Source of the DNA: a virus
DNA: 42,678 bases
Reading direction: 5' to 3' (one strand)
Virus record (IMG/VR): IMGVR_UViG_3300036852_000066
Location: 1 to 42,678 of that record
The translations under genes and the position numbers were made by a program. This document shows, piece after piece, positions 37,729 to 42,678 of this stretch. Position 1 is the stretch's first letter. The number at the start of each line of letters is the position of its first letter. The notes under the pieces are model-generated. The model saw only the letters and a program-made list of their open reading frames with translations. It was not told where the DNA came from and did not search any database.

Positions 37729-38784
37729 TTATTTGCGGTCTTTTGCGGACACTTGACGGGCGTTTCCGGTCACTGTTGCACTCTTGTTCACGGTCGCGTG
37801 TTCACTTTGAACAAAAGAGAACTGTGCTAGGGCGTCCGTCGCATCTTGCAGATATTCCGGGCTGTGCTTCGCATAGACCCGTTCCGTCACGTCGGTGGAC
37901 GAGTGGCCCAGCTGCAAGCTGATCTGCCGCATGGGGACGCCGCGCTCGGCCATCCAGGTGGCGGCGGTGTGGCGCAGGGTGTGGGGCGTCACGTCCTCGA
38001 GCTCGGCGCGGACGCATGCCGCAGCAAAAGCGCGCTTCACGGTCTTGACCTTGCGCCGGCCCCAACTGACGACATAGACCGCACCCGGGTTTTTAGCCTC
38101 ATGGGCGGCCTCCAGCGCAGATCGTAGCTCGGGCGTCATCTTGACCAGAGGGCGGCCCTTGTGAGTCCTGGCGCGGCCCAGCGGGTTGAAATTAATTAGC
38201 CCCCGATCCCACAGGATTTGTTCCCATGTCAGATCCAGGATTGCCCCCGGCCGGGCTCCGGTGTGCAGGGCGATCATCACATAGAGTTTGAGGTGCGGCT
38301 GGTCGCACGCGGCCACTAGGCGCGCGGCTTCGTCATGGGACAGCCAACGGTCGCGGGGCTCCCCATTGGGCGGCATCCAGATGAACGGGGCCTTGGTCAG
38401 CCAGTTGATGCGCTCGCAATGGATCAGGGCGGCGCGGAGGATTCCCATCTCGGTGTGAATGGTCTTGACCGCAGCGCCGCGGGCCTTGGGGTAGGTCTCG
38501 CAGGCTTTCTGGTCGATCGCCGCCGGGGACATGGAGCCGAAGTGCCGGGACAGTGCAGGGCGGGGAATGACCTGGGGCCTGGCCTCGTAATAGGCGGCGA
38601 GGCAGTCGGCGACCGTGACCAACTTCGGCCGCGCTGGTTCCTTGATTTTGGCTAGGAGCGCGGCGAATTTCCTCTGGGCCTCGTCGGCGTCTCTTGTATG
38701 GAGCGAATTGCGTCTTGGACGGCCGTTCTCCCGCCAGTAGACGCACCAAATCCTTCGATAGCAGACAAGCTGGTAGTCTCGCAT
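37729..38784 (-). CDS. int: Tyrosine integrase
   Basis: Catalytic residues appear in order: R178 in HTGARPG, H268 and R271 in HTLRHT, H294 in LGHSS, and the nucleophile Y304 in RVYAKH. The N-terminal part (RIWCVYWRENGRPRRNSLHT) is the arm-binding-like domain and a core-binding domain follows. 351 aa is normal. It points toward the att core just downstream, the standard layout. It overlaps the excisionase-like gene by 133 bases in another frame, so the two are tightly coupled. Confidence 0.95.
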   Translation of the reverse strand: MRDYQLVCYRRIWCVYWRENGRPRRNSLHTRDADEAQRKFAALLAKIKEPARPKLVTVADCLAAYYEARPQVIPRPALSRHFGSMSPAAIDQKACETYPKARGAAVKTIHTEMGILRAALIHCERINWLTKAPFIWMPPNGEPRDRWLSHDEAARLVAACDQPHLKLYVMIALHTGARPGAILDLTWEQILWDRGLINFNPLGRARTHKGRPLVKMTPELRSALEAAHEAKNPGAVYVVSWGRRKVKTVKRAFAAACVRAELEDVTPHTLRHTAATWMAERGVPMRQISLQLGHSSTDVTERVYAKHSPEYLQDATDALAQFSFVQSEHATVNKSATVTGNARQVSAKDRK

Positions 38785-38942
38785 GCCCCCGCCTCAAACC
38801 GTTCAACGACTTGTTCGCTGATTCGGATCAACTTACCCCCGAGCTTGAAATGTGCCAAGCGCCCGGACGTGATCAGCCGCCGAATGTGGCGGGCCGAACA
38901 ATGCCATCGCTCGGCAAGCATCTCAGGGGTGAAGCTGGTCAT
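38652..38942 (-). CDS. Excisionase-like HTH protein (MerR/AlpA class)
   Basis: SFTPEMLAERWHCSARHIRR, then LITSGRLAHFKLGGKLIRIS is a winged helix-turn-helix of the excisionase/HTH_17 type. The C-terminal 45 residues come from DNA that also encodes the integrase start, and may be a non-essential tail. Start at 38942 overlaps the previous stop (ATGA). Next to integrase it probably directs excision, and may also regulate the operon. Confidence 0.75.
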   Translation of the reverse strand: MTSFTPEMLAERWHCSARHIRRLITSGRLAHFKLGGKLIRISEQVVERFEAGACETTSLSAIEGFGASTGGRTAVQDAIRSIQETPTRPRGNSPRS

Positions 38943-39214
38943 TTGGCCTCCCAAAACCGACATGCCTTATCCTTGGCGCGGATGTCCGTTGCGGCTCCAT
39001 GCGTACGGTTCGGGTTCTTGCCGCACTTCTGATGCGATCTGCCGCGCCCCTCAGAGTTGCGACCATGGATGCGATGTTTGCAAGTCCCGCATGTCTCGCC
39101 GGCCGGCCCGGTCCCTGGCGGCGCCGCCCAACCGCGTGGCACCGTCGTCTTGCGCTTGAGCAGCGCGTAGGCTTCCGCCTCGGTCAGTTCGTTGCCGAAT
39201 ATGTCGCGCATCAC
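38939..39214 (-). CDS. Small zinc-binding protein, 91 aa
   Basis: MMRDIFGNELTEAEAYALLK leads to a Cys cluster (CGTCKHRIHG, then HQKCGKNPNRTHG and CRFWEAK), a likely four-Cys zinc site. Such proteins are frequent in phage accessory regions; the target is unknown. ATGA overlaps on both sides. Confidence 0.65.
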   Translation of the reverse strand: MMRDIFGNELTEAEAYALLKRKTTVPRGWAAPPGTGPAGETCGTCKHRIHGRNSEGRGRSHQKCGKNPNRTHGAATDIRAKDKACRFWEAK

Positions 39215-39474
39215 GTCCCTCGTTTCGTGTCGCCCAATGGCTCACGTTGCGCGGCCCTATCGCGACGGGCGCGGATGGCGGCTGCGATCTCAGGCAGCAG
39301 CACGGTCGTCATTCGCAGGTTCAAGTCAACACTTGCATCAAACGACGTCGCGTCGGCATTCCCGCTTTGGCACGCCAGCACGCGGGCACATTCGGCCTCA
39401 ACGATCTTCGCGCACGCCTCATTCTCTGCGGCGACTGCTGCTGCGATCCGTGCCGCACACTCAAGTTCGGTCAT
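39211..39474 (-). CDS. Ala-rich helical hypothetical protein, 87 aa
   Basis: ELECAARIAAAVAAENEACA, then KIVEAECARVLACQSGNADA: a helical protein with several Cys. AIRARRDRAAQREPLGD forms a basic end. Similar small proteins occur in phage early operons, with no known role. Confidence 0.65.
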   Translation of the reverse strand: MTELECAARIAAAVAAENEACAKIVEAECARVLACQSGNADATSFDASVDLNLRMTTVLLPEIAAAIRARRDRAAQREPLGDTKRGT

Positions 39475-39848
39475 GATTCCAATTCCTTCCGGCGCTCAGC
39501 AAACCAGCAGCCAAGGTGGCAATAGCGGCCAGCGTCCAGCCTGTCGTATGCTTGGCCAATCTCAATTGGCTGATTGCAGAAGCAACACGTCTCCAGCGGC
39601 TCGGACGCGACCACAGGGATGTCGGCATACTTGGCAATCCGCTTCAATTCACCCCGCTCAGCGTCGAGGCGGCGCAGGAGGGTGTCGACAATTTCCAGGA
39701 ACCGTGTGGCAAAGCCTGATGCCGCATACGGTGTGATCGCGCTGGGGTTGTCGCGCCAGATTTCGGCTATGGTCGTCCACGCCGCAATGTCGGCGTCGGT
39801 AACAGCACGCAGATCCGCTCCGGCGCGCGGGGTTTGGTTATTGGACAC
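39471..39848 (-). CDS. Zinc-binding hypothetical protein with TPRAGA start, 125 aa
   Basis: MSNNQTPRAGADLRAVTDAD shares the TPRAG segment with the genes at 40957 and 41339. The C-terminal part has CCFCNQPIEIGQAYDRLDAG then RYCHLGCWFAE, a likely zinc knuckle. The 5' end overlaps the HNH gene by 11 bases. Confidence 0.65.
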   Translation of the reverse strand: MSNNQTPRAGADLRAVTDADIAAWTTIAEIWRDNPSAITPYAASGFATRFLEIVDTLLRRLDAERGELKRIAKYADIPVVASEPLETCCFCNQPIEIGQAYDRLDAGRYCHLGCWFAERRKELES

Positions 39849-40263
39849 GCGACCCCTCCATTTTGATTCGATAGCGGGTTACAGCCTGTTGACGGCAGAT
39901 GCGACACTCGCGTTTACCTGCCGTATTTATGTATGTGTTGGAGGGACTAAACTCGTGACCACGCCCGCAATGTGTCTGCGTTGCAGACGCGCGGCGGTTT
40001 CTGTTCTGCTCAAGGTAAGTAGCCCACCGGCAGTTACCCGGCTCGTAGTCGCCATCGTTGTTGATGCGATCCAGTGTCGTGCCCTTCGGTCGCGGCCCCA
40101 TATCCGATAGGAAGGTCCTGAAGTCGTTCCACCGCGCGCAGACCTTGATGCCGCGGGCACCGTAATCGCGGTACTCCTTGCGGTTCTTGTTGGTGCACCG
40201 CTTCCTCATCTCCTTCCACGAGTTGTATTCTCTCGGGTTGGAGATTTCCGCCCAGCATGTCAT
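39838..40263 (-). CDS. HNH endonuclease in the leftward operon
   Basis: SNPREYNSWKEMRKRCTNKN, YRDYGARGIKVCARWNDFRT, LDRINNDGDYEPGNCRWATY and EQNRNRR match the same HNH-like family as the gene at 31679. The C-terminal CGRGHEFSPSNTYINTAGKR then ECRICRQQ adds a zinc site. Its ATG directly follows TAG of the next gene upstream, as in the other junctions of this cluster. Confidence 0.9.
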   Translation of the reverse strand: MTCWAEISNPREYNSWKEMRKRCTNKNRKEYRDYGARGIKVCARWNDFRTFLSDMGPRPKGTTLDRINNDGDYEPGNCRWATYLEQNRNRRASATQTHCGRGHEFSPSNTYINTAGKRECRICRQQAVTRYRIKMEGSRVQ

Positions 40264-40286
40264 CTACTTCTCCCCCGGCTGCGCGG
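40261..40286. repeat. Gene-junction repeat, copy 1
   Basis: CATCTACTTCTCCCCCGGCT and following GCGCGG. On the minus strand this reads as the last codons QPGEK, TAG, then ATG of the next gene, with the ribosome site GGGGGAG inside the codons. Confidence 0.8.
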
Positions 40287-40497
40287 GCTTCCAGTCGATC
40301 ACTTCATCGTAACGGACGGTCACAGCATCTCCGCGCGATTCGGACCAAATGACAGGTGTATTATCGACCACGGCCACGATCTTTTTTCGGGCTCTGACCT
40401 GTTTGACCTTAAGCCACAAGCATTCACCTAACCGGCAGACTTTGATGAACGACCCGACAGGCGGCCCTGGCGTTAGCTGAATCGGCTCGTCACTCAT
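40264..40497 (-). CDS. Hypothetical protein, paralogue of right-edge gene, 77 aa
   Basis: LKVKQVRARKKIVAVVDNTP, then VTVRYDEVIDWKPAQPGEK. The partial gene at 42521 gives KVERVLANKMIIAAIDNDPI then RIDYDEVIDWRPAQPGE, clearly the same family. It looks like a small beta-barrel domain. The end PAQPGEK is shared by several neighbours because it encodes the ribosome site of the next gene. Confidence 0.7.
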   Translation of the reverse strand: MSDEPIQLTPGPPVGSFIKVCRLGECLWLKVKQVRARKKIVAVVDNTPVIWSESRGDAVTVRYDEVIDWKPAQPGEK

Positions 40498-40519
40498 CTA
40501 CTTCTCCACCGGCTGCACC
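40495..40519. repeat. Gene-junction repeat, copy 2
   Basis: CATCTACTTCTCCACCGGCT and following GCACC; encodes QPVEK, TAG, ATG on the minus strand. It has one change in the C-run and one in the end compared with copy 1. Confidence 0.75.
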
Positions 40520-40704
40520 TCAAGGCATTCGGACTTCGGCCAGTGGTAGAACATCAACGGCAAGGCCGCAGGCCATATAGCAACAAACGCCAACGTTTCG
40601 ACCATTGACGCTTTGCGCACATCCTCACATCGTTCGCCTGCCAAGCCGATCACGTTGCCAGCGAACAGACAACCAATCAGCCAGTATCCTGCTACGTATC
40701 GCAT
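40498..40704 (-). CDS. Small membrane protein, 68 aa
   Basis: RYVAGYWLIGCLFAGNVIGL is one hydrophobic segment and VETLAFVAIWPAALPLMFYH a second, with a charged loop between (GERCEDVRKAS). The end EVQPVEK holds the ribosome site of the next gene. No family recognised. Confidence 0.65.
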   Translation of the reverse strand: MRYVAGYWLIGCLFAGNVIGLAGERCEDVRKASMVETLAFVAIWPAALPLMFYHWPKSECLEVQPVEK

Positions 40705-40727
40705 CTACTTCTCCCCCGGCTGCGCGG
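40702..40727. repeat. Gene-junction repeat, copy 3
   Basis: Identical to copy 1 over 26 bases. On the minus strand it encodes AQPGEK, TAG and the ATG of the membrane protein at 40704. Confidence 0.8.
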
Positions 40728-40956
40728 TTGCCTCTGCCGGGGCGGCCGGCGGGTCAGGCGCGAAGTCAAGAAAACAGAATGCAATCATTTCCCTTGGCAG
40801 CTTCATGCCGTCCCACTTCACACCCACGCATTGAGGAGGCTGTCGGGGCCCGCTTGAAAGCACGGTGCCAACCCTGTAGCGCGTCTGCGGAAAGGTCTCG
40901 CGGCGCGCCTGCTCGCTCAGAATGACGCGGGTCCCCGGCTCGGGCTTATTCAGCAT
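40705..40956 (-). CDS. Hypothetical protein, 83 aa
   Basis: LNKPEPGTRVILSEQARRET, then VGTVLSSGPRQPPQCVGVKW reads as a small SH3-like beta-barrel, a common type in phage accessory genes. The end is Pro/Ala-rich and finishes TAQPGEK. Function unknown. Confidence 0.65.
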   Translation of the reverse strand: MLNKPEPGTRVILSEQARRETFPQTRYRVGTVLSSGPRQPPQCVGVKWDGMKLPREMIAFCFLDFAPDPPAAPAEATAQPGEK

Positions 40957-40980
40957 CTACTTCTCCCCCGTCGTCTGCGC
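40954..40980. repeat. Gene-junction repeat, copy 4
   Basis: CATCTACTTCTCCCCC then GTCGTCTGCGCG; encodes QTTGEK, TAG, ATG on the minus strand. It contains a short insertion relative to copy 1 (GTCGTC), which also appears in altered form in copy 5. Confidence 0.75.
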
Positions 40981-41187
40981 GAGGATGGCGGCGGCGCGGC
41001 GGTTCCATGCGGCGCGCGATAGATACTCTGCCTCTTGACCGTCTTCGATCGCAGGCCCGCTGGACCAGCAGTTCATGCATGAGACATAGACACCGCGGCC
41101 GGGACCTCCGGTTAATGTCATCTGGCGTGTGTCACCGCAAAACGGGCAAGCCAGCAGCTCCGCTCCGGCGCGCGGGGTGTCGGTCAT
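40957..41187 (-). CDS. Lar-like zinc protein (restriction alleviation family), 76 aa
   Basis: ELLACPFCGDTRQMTLTGGP, then VYVSCMNCWSSGPAIEDGQE and AEYLSRAAWNRRAA follow the Lar-like layout: CPFCG, a second C-x-x-C, then an Ala-Trp-Asn-Arg-Arg helix. Lar proteins relieve type I restriction in some systems, but most phage members are untested. The start MTDTPRAGAELL holds the shared TPRAGA segment. Confidence 0.75.
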   Translation of the reverse strand: MTDTPRAGAELLACPFCGDTRQMTLTGGPGRGVYVSCMNCWSSGPAIEDGQEAEYLSRAAWNRRAAAILAQTTGEK

Positions 41188-41342
41188 TGTTTTCTCCATG
41201 CTTGGATTTCGACGCGGCCTTCCTGGATGCGAAAGTTCATACGATGCACCAAGTTACAATCGCAGCATTTCATCAGATGACCTCGCATCTTCGGCCGGAA
41301 CCACTCGCCATCCTTGATCTTGGTGAAACGCGGCTTTTTCAT
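41184..41342 (-). CDS. Small zinc-ribbon-like protein, paralogue of 35129, 52 aa
   Basis: KKPRFTKIKDGEWFRPKMRG, then HLMKCCDCNLVHRMNFRI. The Cys and His spacing equals that of the plus-strand gene at 35129. Start at 41342 overlaps the previous stop (ATGA); a longer frame to 41396 is not needed. Confidence 0.7.
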   Translation of the reverse strand: MKKPRFTKIKDGEWFRPKMRGHLMKCCDCNLVHRMNFRIQEGRVEIQAWRKQ

Positions 41343-41626
41343 CCGACCACCGATAACTTGGGCTTGCCTGCGCGCGTCAGGACGGCATTTGTCCACTCCG
41401 AGAAATCGGTCTCGGTAAACTCGACTTGCCAGCCGAGCGACCCGCAGCAGCGCGTGACGACCTCTTTGTTGGCGGTATGTATGGTTGCCTCGATTGGCCC
41501 AAGCTCAACCTGCATGCGCTGGTAGATCACGCCCGCTTCCCAGCCATGCACGAAACTGTCGCTCTGATCGGGGAATGAGATCAGGAGGCCATAGCCGGCG
41601 CGCGGGGTGGCGGGGGATTGGGTCAT
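41339..41626 (-). CDS. Conserved hypothetical protein, paralogue of 35323, 95 aa
   Basis: TPRAGYGLLISFPDQSDSFV, then IEATIHTANKEVVTRCCGSL. It has an extra TPRAG-bearing start compared with its plus-strand paralogue, which begins directly at SYGLLISF. This suggests the start was added from the operon's shared sequence. It overlaps both neighbours by 4 bases. Confidence 0.75.
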   Translation of the reverse strand: MTQSPATPRAGYGLLISFPDQSDSFVHGWEAGVIYQRMQVELGPIEATIHTANKEVVTRCCGSLGWQVEFTETDFSEWTNAVLTRAGKPKLSVVG

Positions 41627-42528
41627 GCTGTCATCCTCATGTGTCTGGTCTTAAACGATGGGTCATAGTCCTCGAACTTGCAGGATTTCCACGCGCGCCA
41701 ATTGACCCACCGCTTTACCTGCTTGAGCAATTGCGGCGTCCAGTCGTGGCGCGGATGCGGCTCTTTCACCAGCGCATTGAGTTTGAGGAAGGGCTGGGCG
41801 TATGGCTCGCCGCCCCAGGCGATCACATTCTTGATGCGATCCATGCACACGTCGAACGGCTCATGACCGATCATCGTGTAGACCTGCTTCTTGCGTGGGT
41901 TCACGTCGGCGAGAACCTTGAATGCGCGCCTTACCGCCTCGCCTTCGGATTGTTCATCGAATCCAAAACGCCATGGCCCCTTAAGCACGGGCTTCCAGCG
42001 CCGGAACACTTCATCATCGAAGTAGGCGGGCTCAAACCCAGAGTTTGCATCTAGCAGCGGGACGCCGGTTGTCTTGTAGCGATCGACAATGTGTTGCTGA
42101 TATTTCGCTGAGAGTTGTGACAGGTTATTATCGCAGAGGACCGGCCGCACCGGAAAGTCTGGAAACTCTGAAAATTCCTTGCCCTCCATCTTCGGCACGA
42201 TGCAATACCAGCATCCGACCGGGCAGCCACGGCTTGCGAAGGTCGCCATCGGGTTGTGCCGCGCCACCGCGTCGGGATAGTCGCCCGGAATCTCAATCTC
42301 CTTGGCGCCACGGATGACGCGCTTCATTGGGATTTCCGCAATGTCGGCCAGATAGTCTCGGCGCGTGAACACGCCGGGGCCGCCGGCAACGACATGGCAT
42401 CCGAGCGTGCGGTAGTATTCCGCGATCTTGCGCGCCTCTGGGAGCCGCCACGTAAAGGCAACGGAGATAAAGGCGCGATCGGATTCCCGCCAATGTGCCA
42501 CGCCCTTAACCCATTCGCCCTTATCCAT
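41623..42528 (-). CDS. Radical SAM protein with B12-binding-like N-terminus
   Basis: ASRGCPVGCWYC (Cys 102, 106, 109) is a C-x3-C-x2-C site for a 4Fe-4S cluster that splits S-adenosylmethionine. Before it, FISVAFTWRLPEARKIAEYY then LGCHVVAGGPGVF resembles the B12-binding-type N-terminal domain of many radical SAM enzymes, without a clear DxHxxG. After it, PVLCDNNLSQLSAKYQQHIV and LDANSGFEPAYFDDEVFRRW belong to the barrel. 301 aa is short. The substrate is unknown; tRNA, DNA base or small-molecule modification are all possible. ATGA overlap with the 41339 gene shows it belongs to the operon. Confidence 0.85.
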   Translation of the reverse strand: MDKGEWVKGVAHWRESDRAFISVAFTWRLPEARKIAEYYRTLGCHVVAGGPGVFTRRDYLADIAEIPMKRVIRGAKEIEIPGDYPDAVARHNPMATFASRGCPVGCWYCIVPKMEGKEFSEFPDFPVRPVLCDNNLSQLSAKYQQHIVDRYKTTGVPLLDANSGFEPAYFDDEVFRRWKPVLKGPWRFGFDEQSEGEAVRRAFKVLADVNPRKKQVYTMIGHEPFDVCMDRIKNVIAWGGEPYAQPFLKLNALVKEPHPRHDWTPQLLKQVKRWVNWRAWKSCKFEDYDPSFKTRHMRMTA

Positions 42529-42678
42529 CTGTCGTCTCCCCCGGCTGCGCGGGCCTCCAATCTATTACTTCATCATAATCAATTCTCACCGGATGGCCCT
42601 TGGTGTAGGGCCACAGGATTGGATCATTGTCGATCGCCGCAATGATCATCTTGTTAGCCAGAACACGCTCGACCTTGA
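42521..42678 (-). CDS. Partial gene at right edge, paralogue of 40264
   Basis: Open at the window edge. VERVLANKMIIAAIDNDPIL, then HPVRIDYDEVIDWRPAQPGE. It lines up with the second half of the 40264 protein, including YDEVIDW and the AQPGE end. It overlaps the radical SAM gene by 8 bases, whose ribosome site lies inside its last codons. Confidence 0.65.
   Translation of the reverse strand, partial: KVERVLANKMIIAAIDNDPILWPYTKGHPVRIDYDEVIDWRPAQPGETTDG
42526..42552. repeat. Gene-junction repeat, copy 5
   Basis: CATCTGTCGTCTCCCCCGGC and following TGCGCGG. It keeps the CTCCCCCGGCTGCGCGG core, but the stop has moved downstream so that the genes overlap by 8 bases rather than abut. Confidence 0.7.

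Overview
The window is almost entirely one temperate, podovirus-type phage genome of high GC. It has a P22-like portal, an SU10-like (DUF5309-type) major capsid protein, an adaptor and nozzle, ejection-type proteins, a beta-helix tailspike, no tape measure and no sheath. A tyrosine integrase sits beside a 45-bp copy of the 3' half of a tRNA-Pro (CGG) gene, with phage genes on both sides, so this looks like the free-phage attP rather than an integrated end. The tRNA type, the base composition and a FlbA-like TPR glycosyltransferase suggest an alphaproteobacterial host; this is inference.

Layout. 1-1317: leftward accessory genes, entering from the left edge inside a pentapeptide-repeat gene. 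1318-2194: lysogeny switch with a leftward repressor, a rightward Cro-like gene and five related 15-bp operators. 2194-8142: rightward early genes (GIY-YIG-like protein, CII-like HTH protein, DNA methylase, HNH/AP2 nuclease, VRR-NUC-like nuclease, SpoVG-like protein, primase-polymerase/helicase), followed by an iteron-like repeat cluster at 8160-8275. 8442-17593: packaging and head genes. 17598-23974: a 6.4-kb block of glycosyltransferases, a sugar oxidoreductase and methyltransferases, inserted between the capsid genes and the adaptor. 23931-34850: adaptor, nozzle, fibre, ejection proteins, second fibre, tailspike. 34986-37590: small late genes, including holin-like membrane proteins and a lipoprotein. 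37658-37702: attP core. 37729-42678: leftward integrase, excisionase-like protein, small zinc-binding proteins, an HNH nuclease and a radical SAM protein, running off the right edge. The two leftward blocks probably form one operon on the circular genome, with the contig cut in the pentapeptide repeats.

The most unusual parts are the glycan-modification block in the morphogenesis operon; the phage radical SAM protein; six HNH endonucleases plus a GIY-YIG-like gene, one of which appears to have broken a small gene; a paralogous gene pair on opposite strands with swapped order; and leftward accessory genes sharing near-identical start and end sequences, which suggests cassette shuffling. No endolysin could be recognised.
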